A stretch of DNA of 64,000 bases, taken from Streptomyces laurentii (lineage in GTDB: Bacteria > Actinomycetota > Actinomycetes > Streptomycetales > Streptomycetaceae). Shown here one piece after another: positions 16,829-25,765 of the stretch. The notes below the pieces were generated by a model that did not search any database, was not told the DNA's origin, and saw only the letters and a program-made list of their open reading frames with translations. Each line of letters begins with the position of its first letter. The stretch's first letter is position 1. The position numbers and the translations under genes were made by a program. The stretch covers positions 4,281,501 to 4,345,500 of the forward strand of contig AP017424.1 of NCBI GenBank assembly GCA_002355495.1, written 5' to 3'.

Positions 16829-16945
16829 GATCTCCATCTCGCGGATCGGACGCCCGTCTCCGGCTTCGAAGGCTTCGGTTACAGTCTTGAACAACGCAGC
16901 CGCCCGGTGCATGTCGGGGTGCCGGCCGCGTTTCACAATCGAATA

Positions 16946-17062
16946 CCGCTCATCCAGAGGGGCAGAGGGACACGGCCCGTTGAAGCCCCGGCAACCCTCC
17001 AGTCGGTTCTCGTTCGCGCGAGGTCCCCGGCTTGGGAAGGTGCCAAATCCGTCTCATGGCGA
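16946..17062 (+). ncRNA. SAM-I (S-box) riboswitch ahead of thrC
   Basis: The segment has the S-box core in order: CTCATCCAGAGGGG, then GAGGGA, CGGCCC, TGAAGCCCCGGCAACC and, after a variable P3/P4 arm, AAGGTGCCAAATCC. P1 can close between cgctcat (16948-16953) and atggcg (17056-17061) with one bulged base. The thrC Shine-Dalgarno lies about 25 nt further down and no T-tract terminator is visible, so control of translation initiation is the better guess. Threonine synthase competes with methionine synthesis for O-phosphohomoserine, which fits SAM sensing. Confidence 0.88.
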
Positions 17063-17104
17063 AATGCGTCGTGAGGAAGATGAGGAGAAAGGGCCTCGCC
17101 TGCC

Positions 17105-18445
17105 ATGGCTTCACAGACGGTTGCACCCACCACCCATTCCGCTTCCGCCACCGCCTCTGGTTCCGCCCCCGCTTCCGCCGCCGGCGGCCCGGTCGACCTC
17201 GGTCCCGCGTCCGGCCTTTCCTGCCGGGAATGCGGCCAGACCGTCCCGCTCGGCCCGGTCTTCGCCTGCGAACTCTGTTTCGGCCCCCTCGAAGTCGCCT
17301 ACGACCTGCCGGCCGGGGACCCCGAGGCGCTGCGCGCCCGTATCGAGGCCGGTCCCGCCAACATCTGGCGCTACGCCCCGCTGCTGCCCGTCCCCGCCGA
17401 CGTGGCCGGGAAGCCCAATCTGAACCCCGGCTGGACCCCGCTCGTCAAGGCCGACAACCTGGCCCGCGAACTCGGCGTCGAGCCCGGCAAGCTGTTCGTG
17501 AAGGACGACTCCGGCAACCCGACCCACTCCTTCAAGGACCGCGTCGTCGCCCAGGCCATCGAGGCCGCCCGCGCCTTCGGCTTCACCACCCTGTCCTGCT
17601 CCTCCACCGGCAACCTGGCCGGCGCCGTCGGCGCCGCGGCCGCCCGGGCCGGCTTCCGCTCCTGCGTGTTCATCCCGCACGACCTGGAGCAGGGCAAGGT
17701 CGTCATGGCCGGTGTCTACGGGGGCGACCTCGTCGCCATCGAGGGCAACTACGACGACGTCAACCGCTTCTGTTCGGAGCTCATCGGCGACCCGCTCGGC
17801 GAGGGCTGGGGCTTCGTGAACGTCAACCTCCGCCCGTACTACGGCGAGGGCTCCAAGACCCTGGCGTACGAGATCTGCGAGCAGCTCGGCTGGGTGCTCC
17901 CGGACCAGCTCGTCGTCCCGATCGCGTCCGGCTCGCAGCTCACGAAGATCGACAAGGGGCTGCGCGAGCTGATCAAGCTCGGTCTGGTCGAGGACAAGCC
18001 GTACAAGATCTTCGGCGCCCAGGCCGAGGGCTGCTCCCCGGTCTCCACCGCCTTCAAGGCCGGGCACGACGTGGTCCGCCCGCAGAAGCCGGACACCATC
18101 GCCAAGTCCCTGGCCATCGGCAACCCGGCCGACGGCCCGTACGTCCTCGACATCGCCCGCCGCACCGGCGGCGCCGTGGAGGACGTGACCGACGAGCAGA
18201 TCGTCGACGCCATCCGGCTGCTCGCCCGTACCGAGGGCATCTTCGCCGAGACGGCGGGAGGCGTGACCGTGGGCGTGGCGCGGAAGTTGGTGGAGAGCGG
18301 GCTCATCGACCCGAGCCTGACGACCGTCGTCCTCAACACGGGGGACGGGCTCAAGACGCTGGACGCGGTGGCCGAGACCTCGCAGGCGACGGCTACCATC
18401 CGGCCGAGCCTCGACGCCTTCCGGGCCGCCGGCCTGGCTCACTGA
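17105..18445 (+). CDS. thrC: Threonine synthase
   Basis: The 446-residue PLP enzyme converts O-phosphohomoserine to threonine. After a low-complexity N-terminus there is a small two-Cys-pair knuckle (CRECG and CELC, about 39-60) common in actinobacterial ThrC. The PLP lysine is in NPTHSFKDR (about residue 144). Further motifs are CSSTGNLAGAVGAAAARAG (phosphate cup) and ETAGGVTVGVARKLVESG. ATG 17105 is preceded by gaggagaaagg. A SAM-I riboswitch heads the gene, and the MoaD-like gene follows 94 bp later with no terminator between. Confidence 0.95.
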   Translation: MASQTVAPTTHSASATASGSAPASAAGGPVDLGPASGLSCRECGQTVPLGPVFACELCFGPLEVAYDLPAGDPEALRARIEAGPANIWRYAPLLPVPADVAGKPNLNPGWTPLVKADNLARELGVEPGKLFVKDDSGNPTHSFKDRVVAQAIEAARAFGFTTLSCSSTGNLAGAVGAAAARAGFRSCVFIPHDLEQGKVVMAGVYGGDLVAIEGNYDDVNRFCSELIGDPLGEGWGFVNVNLRPYYGEGSKTLAYEICEQLGWVLPDQLVVPIASGSQLTKIDKGLRELIKLGLVEDKPYKIFGAQAEGCSPVSTAFKAGHDVVRPQKPDTIAKSLAIGNPADGPYVLDIARRTGGAVEDVTDEQIVDAIRLLARTEGIFAETAGGVTVGVARKLVESGLIDPSLTTVVLNTGDGLKTLDAVAETSQATATIRPSLDAFRAAGLAH

Positions 18446-18539
18446 GCCCCGTACCGCGTCCCGTCCCTACCGGATTCCCCCGTACCTCTCCTCTGTCTTC
18501 CCGCCTTCCCGCCTTCCCCGCCGAAAGGTCCGTGAACCC

Positions 18540-18818
18540 ATGGCCGTGAACGTCCGCATCCCCACCATCCTCCGCACCTACACCGGTGGCGAGTCCCAGG
18601 TCCCGGCGGAGGGCACCACCCTCGCCGAGGTCATCGCCGACCTGGAGAAGAACCACACCGGCATCGCCGCCCGCGTCCTGGACGACCAGGGCAAGCTGCG
18701 CCGCTTCGTCAACGTGTACGTGAACGACGACGACGTGCGCTTCGAGCAGGGCCTGGAGACGGCGACGCCGGACGGCGCCGGAATCTCGATCATTCCGGCG
18801 GTCGCCGGCGGCTGCTGA
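18540..18818 (+). CDS. MoaD/ThiS-like sulfur-carrier protein
   Basis: This 92-residue protein has the ubiquitin-like beta-grasp of MoaD/CysO: VNVRIPTILRTYTGGESQV at the start, LRRFVNVYVNDDDVRF in the middle and ISIIPAVAGGC at the end. The Gly-Gly pair that is adenylated and thiocarboxylated in this family is followed by one extra Cys. Such a tail must be clipped, usually by a JAMM metalloprotease (Mec+, QbsD or HcyD types), before activation. Genes for the protease and E1-like enzyme are not in the window. Co-transcription with SAM-regulated thrC suggests a role in cysteine, homocysteine or methionine sulfur supply. Confidence 0.85.
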   Translation: MAVNVRIPTILRTYTGGESQVPAEGTTLAEVIADLEKNHTGIAARVLDDQGKLRRFVNVYVNDDDVRFEQGLETATPDGAGISIIPAVAGGC

Positions 18819-18892
18819 GGTGAGCTGACCGCCCCTTAGGGGTTCGTCTCACCGGCCCCATTTCTCTCGCCCGGCTCACCCAGTGCAATACG

Positions 18893-18932
18893 GAATTGCC
18901 CCTTCCGCATCAACAAGCGGAAGGGGCAATTC
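18893..18932. terminator. Perfect 16-bp hairpin after the thrC operon
   Basis: gaattgccccttccgc and its exact reverse complement flank an 8-nt loop. It follows the sulfur-carrier gene by 74 bp and is the likely operon terminator. Confidence 0.75.
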
Positions 18933-19264
18933 TGCATGGTTGAGCGCGATAGAGTTGGGGAAGCCCCCTCCGTCGCCCATGCCAGACGCATATGAGAATG
19001 CGCGGCGCCGCGACAAGATATGACCAAAGAGGCCGTGGCTTCTGCACCTTCTGCACTGATTTGCCGGGCCCGACTTGCCCGGTAATTCGGCGTATTCGCA
19101 CCGATTCCCTATTCCGTCGCACCCAGAATTCTCGTCCGACTGACCTGTTGCAGAGGGCAGTTGGGCAGATACATTCAGCGGCGGTCGACGCGTTCCGGCG
19201 CAGGGTCTGACCCGGGTCCGCGAAGTGTGGTCCCGCGCAAGGGCCAGTAATAGGGGAGTTAGGC
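18933..19264 (+). promoter_or_regulatory. Promoter and leader region of the cold-shock gene
   Basis: These 332 bases hold no convincing gene and are richer in A and T than their surroundings. TTGCAG (19148-19153) and TACATT (19170-19175) with a 16-bp spacer form a plausible promoter about 90 bp before the cold-shock ATG, leaving a long 5' leader, as in many csp genes. GGGGAG at 19253 is the ribosome binding site. Confidence 0.45.
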
Positions 19265-19468
19265 ATGGCTCAGGGCACCGTCAAGTGGTTCAACGCGGAG
19301 AAGGGCTACGGCTTCATCGCGGTCGACGGTGGTGCGGATGTATTCGTCCACTACAGCGCGATCCAGATGGACGGCTACCGCACCCTCGAAGAAGGTCAGC
19401 GGGTCGAGTTCGAGATCTCGCAGGGCCAGAAGGGCCCGCAGGCGGACATGGTCAAACTCGCCGTCTGA
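19265..19468 (+). CDS. Cold-shock domain protein (CspA/ScoF type)
   Basis: The 67-residue protein is a single cold-shock (OB-fold) domain. GTVKWFNAEKGYGFI holds RNP1 and VFVHYSAIQ holds RNP2, both single-stranded nucleic-acid binding motifs. The length and the acidic middle are those of Streptomyces ScoF proteins, abundant RNA chaperones. It has its own long leader and its own strong terminator, so it is monocistronic. Confidence 0.97.
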   Translation: MAQGTVKWFNAEKGYGFIAVDGGADVFVHYSAIQMDGYRTLEEGQRVEFEISQGQKGPQADMVKLAV

Positions 19469-19501
19469 CCGCGGCGCGATCGGCCACCGACGCACTTCCG
19501 T

Positions 19502-19540
19502 CGAGGGGCCCGCATTCCTGACCGGGATGCGGGCCCCTCG
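19502..19540 (+). terminator. Terminator of the cold-shock gene
   Basis: cgaggggcccgcat pairs perfectly with atgcgggcccctcg over an 11-nt loop, 34 bp after the stop codon. Confidence 0.75.
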
Positions 19541-19776
19541 CGCGTATACGGGGGCGGGTGCCTGTGCGGGTGGGGGGCGCACGCGCGCCCGTACACGCGC
19601 GCAGGGGTACGGGCGCGTGCGCCTCGTGGAAAGGTGCGACGGCGGGGCCGGCGGGGGCCCGGTGGGGGCTCCGTAGAGGCTCCGCAGCGGCTCCACAGCG
19701 GCTCCGCGGAGGCCTGGCGGGGGTGCACCGAGGGTGCGGCGGAGGTGACCGAGAGCCGCCCGATCGCCGAGAGTCG

Positions 19777-19803
19777 CTTGCACTCGCATGGGTCGAGTGC
19801 TAA
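19777..19803. promoter_or_regulatory. CIRCE element 1 (HrcA operator)
   Basis: cttgcactc-N9-gagtgctaa matches the CIRCE consensus TTAGCACTC-N9-GAGTGCTAA, with the mismatches confined to the left arm. The same bases supply a promoter for groEL2: TTGCAC (19779-19784), a 16-bp spacer, TAATCA (19801-19806). Confidence 0.88.
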
Positions 19804-19812
19804 TCATTGGCG

Positions 19813-19839
19813 TTAGCACTCTGAAGGTGAGAGTGCTAC
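19813..19839. promoter_or_regulatory. CIRCE element 2 (HrcA operator)
   Basis: ttagcactc-N9-gagtgctac is a near-perfect CIRCE copy, starting 9 bp after the first. Both lie about 130 bp before the groEL2 start, so HrcA would block the promoter and the early transcript. Confidence 0.92.
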
Positions 19840-19969
19840 GAGGATCGGGCAGATGAGGCCGCCGAACCGCGTGGGGCAAGGAACCACGGGGCATGCGCCG
19901 GCCGTCCGTCGCGGGCGTCGGCGCGGTCCTGGAGCGTTATCCACCCCATGTCCGGGAGGACCACTTCAC

Positions 19970-21592
19970 ATGGCCAAGATCATCGCGTTCGACGAGGAGG
20001 CCCGGCGCGGTCTCGAGCGCGGCATGAACCAGCTCGCTGACGCCGTCAAGGTCACCCTCGGCCCCAAGGGCCGCAACGTCGTCCTCGAGAAGAAGTGGGG
20101 CGCCCCCACGATCACCAACGATGGTGTCTCCATCGCCAAGGAGATCGAGCTCGAGGACCCGTACGAGAAGATCGGCGCCGAGCTGGTCAAGGAAGTCGCC
20201 AAGAAGACGGACGACGTCGCCGGCGACGGTACGACCACCGCCACCGTTCTCGCCCAGGCCCTGGTCCGCGAGGGCCTGCGCAACGTGGCCGCCGGTGCCA
20301 ACCCGATGGCCCTGAAGCGCGGCATCGAGAAGGCCGTCGAGGCCGTCTCCGGTGCGCTGCTCGACCAGGCGAAGGAGGTCGAGACGAAGGAGCAGATCGC
20401 CTCCACCGCCTCCATCTCCGCCGCCGACACCCAGATCGGCGAGCTCATCGCCGAGGCCATGGACAAGGTCGGCAAGGAAGGCGTCATCACCGTCGAGGAG
20501 TCCCAGACCTTCGGTCTGGAGCTGGAGCTCACCGAGGGTATGCGCTTCGACAAGGGCTACATCTCGGCGTACTTCGCGACCGACATGGAGCGCATGGAGG
20601 CCGCGCTTGAGGACCCCTACATCCTCATCGTCAACTCCAAGATCTCCTCGGTGAAGGACCTGCTCCCGCTCCTCGAGAAGGTCATGCAGTCCGGCAAGCC
20701 GCTGCTGATCATCGCCGAGGACGTCGAGGGCGAGGCCCTGTCGACCCTGGTCGTCAACAAGATCCGCGGCACCTTCAAGTCCGTCGCCGTCAAGGCCCCG
20801 GGCTTCGGCGACCGCCGCAAGGCCATGCTGAACGACATCGCCATCCTCACCGGTGGCACGGTCATCTCCGAGGAGGTCGGTCTCAAGCTCGAGAACGCCG
20901 GCCTGGACCTGCTGGGCCGCGCCCGCAAGGTCGTCATCACCAAGGACGAGACCACCATCGTCGACGGTGCCGGTGACAGCGAGCAGGTCGCCGGTCGCGT
21001 GAACCAGATCCGCGCCGAGATCGAGAACAGCGACTCGGACTACGACCGCGAGAAGCTCCAGGAGCGCCTGGCGAAGCTCGCCGGTGGCGTCGCCGTCATC
21101 AAGGCCGGTGCCGCGACCGAGGTCGAGCTCAAGGAGCGCAAGCACCGCATCGAGGACGCCGTTCGCAACGCGAAGGCGGCCGTCGAGGAGGGCATCGTCG
21201 CCGGTGGTGGCGTGGCGCTGCTGCAGGCCGGTTCGGTCTTCGAGAAGCTGGAGCTGGACGGCGACGAGGCCACCGGTGCCGAGATCGTCCGCAAGGCGCT
21301 GGCCGCCCCGCTGACCCAGATCTCCGTGAACGCCGGCCTTGAGGGTGGCGTCGTGGTGGAGAAGGTCCGCAACCTGCCCGTCGGCCACGGCCTGAACGCC
21401 GCGTCCGGTGAGTACGTCGACATGATCGCCGAGGGCATCATCGACCCGGCCAAGGTGACCCGTTCCGCGCTGCAGAACGCGGCCTCCATCGCGGCCCTGT
21501 TCCTCACCACCGAGGCCGTCATCGCCGACAAGCCGGAGAAGGCCGCCGCGCCGGCCGGCGGCGGCATGCCGGGCGGTGACATGGACTTCTGA
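19970..21592 (+). CDS. groEL2: 60-kDa chaperonin GroEL2
   Basis: The 540-residue chaperonin subunit is complete: MAKIIAFDEEARRGLERGMN at the start, VTLGPKGRNVVLEKKWGAPT and GDGTTTATVLAQ for ATP binding, and an EEGIVAGGGVALL segment. The tail GGGMPGGDMDF is the Gly/Met type, not the His-rich type of groEL1 in actinobacteria. No groES is adjacent, which is normal for the second, heat-inducible copy. ATG 19970 follows gggagga. The reading frame is open further upstream, but the CIRCE elements and family alignment rule out an earlier start. Confidence 0.98.
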   Translation: MAKIIAFDEEARRGLERGMNQLADAVKVTLGPKGRNVVLEKKWGAPTITNDGVSIAKEIELEDPYEKIGAELVKEVAKKTDDVAGDGTTTATVLAQALVREGLRNVAAGANPMALKRGIEKAVEAVSGALLDQAKEVETKEQIASTASISAADTQIGELIAEAMDKVGKEGVITVEESQTFGLELELTEGMRFDKGYISAYFATDMERMEAALEDPYILIVNSKISSVKDLLPLLEKVMQSGKPLLIIAEDVEGEALSTLVVNKIRGTFKSVAVKAPGFGDRRKAMLNDIAILTGGTVISEEVGLKLENAGLDLLGRARKVVITKDETTIVDGAGDSEQVAGRVNQIRAEIENSDSDYDREKLQERLAKLAGGVAVIKAGAATEVELKERKHRIEDAVRNAKAAVEEGIVAGGGVALLQAGSVFEKLELDGDEATGAEIVRKALAAPLTQISVNAGLEGGVVVEKVRNLPVGHGLNAASGEYVDMIAEGIIDPAKVTRSALQNAASIAALFLTTEAVIADKPEKAAAPAGGGMPGGDMDF

Positions 21593-21627
21593 TCCTGACG
21601 GATCGGCAGTTCATCGCTGAACGCGAC

Positions 21628-21669
21628 CGAGGGCGGCATCCCCAGTGGGGGTGCCGCCCTCGGGCTTTT
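21628..21669 (+). terminator. Intrinsic terminator of groEL2
   Basis: A 16-bp GC-rich stem (cgagggcggcatcccc with its complement) is followed by gcttttg, the clearest stem plus T-run in the window. Three copies of agcgcacgtc follow at about 21698-21726. Confidence 0.85.
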
Positions 21670-21716
21670 GCGCGGTGTCAGATACGTGCGTGCACGTCAG
21701 CGCACGTCAGCGCACG

Positions 21717-23431
21717 TCAGCGCACGTCTACGTAGTCCTCGTACGCGTACGAGGAGTTGAAGTGCGTGCCGTCACCGCTGTGCCGCATGGTGTACCAGCC
21801 GTCGACCGTCGACGCCTTCTTGAAGGTCGCGACGCCGGTGGAGTCGGTACGGGCGGAGCCCAGCTGCTTCCAGGTGTTCGAGCCCTTGGCCTTGAACCAC
21901 ACGGTCACGGGAGCGTTCCCGTAGTTCTTCCAGGTGGTCCCGATCTGGTGCTGCAGCCGGCCGGTGACCGTCACGGTCGCGCCCTTGCGGACCGGCTCCG
22001 GCGACGCGTTCACCGCGAGGATCTTGGTGGCGCTGCGGCCCATGCCCCAGATGATGGTGGAGCTCTCCAGGAACCGGTCGCTCAGCGGGTGCCGCACCCG
22101 GTAGTAGCCGCTCGTGCTCTTGCCGCTGAGGACGTAGAAGCCCGGGTAGGTCGCCGAGGTGCCGGAGGCGAGGGTGCGCCAGCCGGTGCGCCCGTCGGCC
22201 GAGTACTCCAGGACGAGCTTCTGCCCGCTGGTGTCCCAGCGGGACTTCCACGGGTTGTACCAGGAACGGAAGCTGCCGGTCAGGGTGGCCTTGCCGTCCG
22301 CGCCGAGGGTGGCGGAGGCGAGGCTGATGCGGCCTTCCTCGGGGATCGCCAGCGGACCGCTGACGTCCCGAACGTCAGGTACGGGTCGACCGGGGTGACC
22401 ACCCAGGTGTTCAGACGGAGGCCGGGGACGTGCGGCAGCTGCGCGGTGAAGGTGCCGTCCGCGCCGGTCGTGACGGTCTGTCCGACGAACCCGTCCGTCC
22501 GCCCGTCGATGCCGAGGCTCACCCGGACCTGCTGGCCGGCGAGCGAGGTGTCGACCCGCGGCGTGCCCTCGGCCGGCTGGTCGGGGGCGTTCGGGTCGGT
22601 CAGCGTTCCGGTGACGGTCACCTTCTGGCCGGGCAGGACGCGGGTCCGGTCGGCCTTGGCGGACACCTTGAGGGTGCGCGGCGTCAGGGTGTAGACCGAC
22701 CGGGTGTAGCCGACGGACCCGTGCACCTGTGCGCTGTTCTCGCTGTACGAGACGCGGAACTCCTCGCCGAGCTTGACGTCGGTGTACGCCTCGCCGGTGT
22801 AGGTGCCCTGGTCGTCCGTGGTCGCGGTCCGCGCCGGGGCCGTGTCGTCGGCCAGGCGCCGGAGGGTGATGTCGCGGCCGGTGATCGGGACGATGTCGCC
22901 GGAGCCGGGCTGGATGCCGAGGAGCATCCCCGAGGGAACGGAGCTGCGGCTCTTCCAGTCGGGCGCCGTGAGACCGAAGTCGAGCTGCGGCTTCAGGGTG
23001 AAGTCGAGCGTGCCGGCGTCGGTGCGGGTGAGGGTGTTGCCGAGCGAGTCGGTCGCCGTGATGTCGATGGCGTACGTGCCCAGCTCCGGGATCGCGCCGC
23101 CGTCCTCGGTGAGCTTCAGCGGTGTGGCGGCCGGCAGCCTGAAGACGCTGGGGTTGTAGCTGAGCGGGGGCAGCTCGGGGATCTCGGTGACGACGGTGTC
23201 GCCCTTGCGGATCTTCGCCGAGACGGTGGTCACCTTGGCCTGTGCCGCGTCCGTCCACGCGCTGACCGAGAAGGAGCCGCGGTCGTAGGTGTCGGTGGTG
23301 GCGCGGCCGATGCCGACGGTGGCGGGCGTGGCCGGGTCCTCCGCGAGGGCCGGGGCAGCGCCCGCCGCGAGGGCGAGCACGGTCAGCGCGGCGAGCGTGG
23401 AGACGCTGGAGGGGCGGAGGTCAGATCGCAT
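21717..23431 (-). pseudogene. Frameshifted secreted beta-domain repeat protein
   Basis: The start at 23431 (MRSDLRPSSV, then a hydrophobic signal ending APALAED) opens a secreted protein of beta-sandwich repeats. About residue 356 the frame breaks: VTPVDPYLTFG continues into out-of-frame codons and stops at 22280. The rest, from DVSGPLAIPEEGRIS to the end at 21717, is intact in another frame. One extra G in ttcggg (22367-22369) would restore about 571 residues, matching the 573-residue neighbour. The ATG overlaps the upstream paralog's stop by 11 bp, so the two were translationally coupled. The repeats resemble Ig-like or Big domains (TVTGRLQHQIGTTWKNYGNAPV); no catalytic motif is seen. Confidence 0.75.
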
Positions 23432-25142
23432 CGATGTACTTCTCCTTGGACTCGCTGTAGAAGTAACCGGTCTGCGTCTGCTTCACCATGCCCCAGGTGC
23501 CGTCGCCGTAGTTCTTGGCCTTGAAGCTGAACCGGCCGGCGGAGTCGGTGGGAACGTTGCGGGTGACCCAGTACCAGTTGGAGTCGCCCTTCGGCCGGAA
23601 CAGCAGCGTGACCTTGGCGCCGGAGAGCGCCTTCCAGGTGCCGCCGGTCTTCTTCTGGACGGTGCCGGTGACGGTCATGTAGCTGTTCACGCGGGGCCGG
23701 CTGGGGCTGACCGAGAACGCGGAGAAGCGGGTCTCGATCCGGGCGAGCTTGACCGCGCCGGAGTCCTTCAGCGCGAAGCGGTCGGTCTCGTAGTGGTGCA
23801 GCCGGTACATGGCGCTGACGTAGCCCCAGGTGGAGACGTCGATCTTGCAGTAGCTGAAGCTGTTGTCCCACTGCATGGTGCCGTACTTCAGCTTGCTCCA
23901 GGTACGGCCGCTGTCGAACGACACCTGGAGGTGGACCGGCTCGTCCCGGCAGTCGCCGCCGTTGACCCGGGCGGTGGCGCGGACCTTGCCGAACTCGTCC
24001 ATGGTGATGTTGACGCCGCTGTACGTGATCGGCTGCGGGACCGCGATCTCGCCCTGGTCGTAGGCGGTGTCGGAGAAGTAGACCGAGGGCCGCGGGAAGG
24101 TGTAGATCTGCGTGGCGTACGTGGCCCGGGCGCCGTACTTGAAGGAGCCGTCGGCGGCCGTCGTCCCGGTGCCCATCTGGCCGGTGACGGTGGTCGACCG
24201 GTTGGGCTCGGTGTTCGCCGTGACGACCGGGATGCCCGAGAACGGCTTCCAGCCGTCCGGGGTGAGCCGCTGCACCATGCCGCTCATGGTGACGTCGGTG
24301 TTCTTGGCGACGCGGTACTTGTTCTGGCCGGCGTTGACCCGGTACGTGGTCGTCTCGACGCCGACCTCGGGCACCGGGCGTCCGGCGTCCGGGTCGGTGT
24401 CGGCGGCGGGCTCGACGACGGTGGCCTTGCCGCGCCGGATGCTCGCGTTCGGCGTGAACGGCAGCGAGAAGGTGCCGTCGGCGCCCGTGGTGGCGGTCAG
24501 GTCGACGTAGCGCCAATCGAAGTCGAACAGTTCGAGCGACACCTTGATCTTGGTGCCCTCACGGGCCGGCGTCCGCTCCCCGGTGGACGGGTCCCACGTG
24601 GTCGCCTGACCCGACAGGACGACGTTCCGGTCGTCGTAACTGGTCTTCTTGTGGTCGAAGGACAGCTTGCTGACACCGGTGTGCAGCTTGTGGCTGTAGG
24701 TGCCGCCGGTCCACTTCTGCACGGTGCCGGAGGACAGCCGGTACTCGACGACGACCGGGTAGTCGCCCAGCCGCGTGCCCTCGGGCAGCTTCAGGCCCTC
24801 CGCGGTCGTCCAGCCGTAGGAACGGTCGGTGGCCTCGTCGGCGGACTGCCAGCTGAGGTCGTCGGTGGAAGCGAGGACGGCGGCGTCCGGCGCCGTGGAG
24901 GCGAGGACGGAGACCTTCACCCACAGTGCGTTCGACGTCAGCTCGACGACGGGCCGGCCGTCGTCGGAGGTCGTCACACGGGTGATGGTGTCGATGGCGT
25001 AGGCCGCGGGCGCGGTCGCCAGGGCCGGCAGGGCGAGCCCCGCCGACAGGGTGAACACGGTGGCCGCACGCACGAGGGCATGCGGCAGCGTGCGCGTTGA
25101 GCGCGTCAAAGTAACCCCCCACAGGTTATGAACGCGGCGCAC
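23421..25142 (-). CDS. Secreted Ig-like beta-repeat protein of unknown role
   Basis: The product of up to 573 residues has a signal peptide (VFTLSAGLALPALATAPAAYA) and then only repeated beta-sandwich modules. Each carries phrases such as TTTGADGTFSLPFTP, VNAGQNKYRVAKNTDVTMSGMVQ and VTGTVQKKTGGTWKALSGAKVTLLF. These look like bacterial Ig-like modules of surface or matrix proteins. No enzyme motif, sortase signal or membrane anchor is visible, so it is probably released. The GTG at 25142 gives 573 residues, but TTG 25109 directly after a Shine-Dalgarno-like tgtgggggg is an equally good start. It is a tandem duplicate of the frameshifted gene downstream. Confidence 0.8.
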   Translation of the reverse strand: MRRVHNLWGVTLTRSTRTLPHALVRAATVFTLSAGLALPALATAPAAYAIDTITRVTTSDDGRPVVELTSNALWVKVSVLASTAPDAAVLASTDDLSWQSADEATDRSYGWTTAEGLKLPEGTRLGDYPVVVEYRLSSGTVQKWTGGTYSHKLHTGVSKLSFDHKKTSYDDRNVVLSGQATTWDPSTGERTPAREGTKIKVSLELFDFDWRYVDLTATTGADGTFSLPFTPNASIRRGKATVVEPAADTDPDAGRPVPEVGVETTTYRVNAGQNKYRVAKNTDVTMSGMVQRLTPDGWKPFSGIPVVTANTEPNRSTTVTGQMGTGTTAADGSFKYGARATYATQIYTFPRPSVYFSDTAYDQGEIAVPQPITYSGVNITMDEFGKVRATARVNGGDCRDEPVHLQVSFDSGRTWSKLKYGTMQWDNSFSYCKIDVSTWGYVSAMYRLHHYETDRFALKDSGAVKLARIETRFSAFSVSPSRPRVNSYMTVTGTVQKKTGGTWKALSGAKVTLLFRPKGDSNWYWVTRNVPTDSAGRFSFKAKNYGDGTWGMVKQTQTGYFYSESKEKYIDAI

Positions 25143-25281
25143 GTGCCCGATGAGGCGGACGGGCCGCGTGGTAGCACGATAGCGCCCGCGCGTTGAACAT
25201 GTTCACCTGATTCCCCGTAGAGGGGCGGACCTGTGAACGACTGGTGTGGGGGCGGAGGCCGTGCGGGGGCCGTGCGGAGGG

Positions 25282-25629
25282 TTACAGGTCCCGGCGGAGG
25301 AGGGCCTGGCGGAGGGGTTCGCCGGTGCGCCGGGCGTACGCCGCGCGCTCCTTGACCTCGCGGAGCGTGCGCGGGCGCCAGCCGGGACCGTCGCAGCACC
25401 CCATGTGGAAGCGGATCCCGGCGTGCAGGACGACGGACAGGGCCCGCCAGGCGTTCGTGTCCCGGCGCGGCGGCGGCGCGAAGGCGGCTCCGACGTGGAT
25501 CAGCTCCCGCGTGCAGCGCGGACAGCGCCGCCCGTACTCTCGTGGCCCTTTGAGGGGATGGAAGGAGAACGGCAGCTTGTACGAGGCGCGGCACGGCAGA
25601 CAGACGTACGAGCTCTTCGCGGGTGGCAT
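25282..25629 (-). CDS. Small zinc-ribbon protein of unknown function
   Basis: The 115-residue basic protein has two Cys pairs (VCLPC at about residues 9-13 and RCPRC at about 36-40) that could form one zinc ribbon. An Arg-rich C-terminal half follows (WRPRTLREVKERAAYARRTGE). Such small ribbon proteins are common in Streptomyces and unassigned. I start at ATG 25629 because it places the ribbon near the N-terminus; the frame is open further upstream into the VOC gene's promoter. Confidence 0.65.
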   Translation of the reverse strand: MPPAKSSYVCLPCRASYKLPFSFHPLKGPREYGRRCPRCTRELIHVGAAFAPPPRRDTNAWRALSVVLHAGIRFHMGCCDGPGWRPRTLREVKERAAYARRTGEPLRQALLRRDL

Positions 25630-25752
25630 GCGGACCAAGGTAGGCACCGGCCCCGCGGCCCGGCCAGGGAAATACCGCGCGGTGGGCGGGGAGGCCCGGG
25701 GCGGGAACACGCGGGGGAGAGGCAAACGCGCAGGCGGGCGGCGGGGCGTCCC

Positions 25753-25758
25753 TAGGGT
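25753..25758 (+). promoter_or_regulatory. -10 box of a leaderless promoter
   Basis: TAGGGT ends 7 nt before the ATG at 25766. Confidence 0.5.
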
Positions 25759-25765
25759 GAGGATC

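Noticed and set aside
15881..16936. gpgS start at GTG 16936
   Set aside because: The extra 36 codons have poor third-position GC and would leave only 9 bp before the thrC riboswitch; ATG 16828 has a Shine-Dalgarno sequence and matches the family start.
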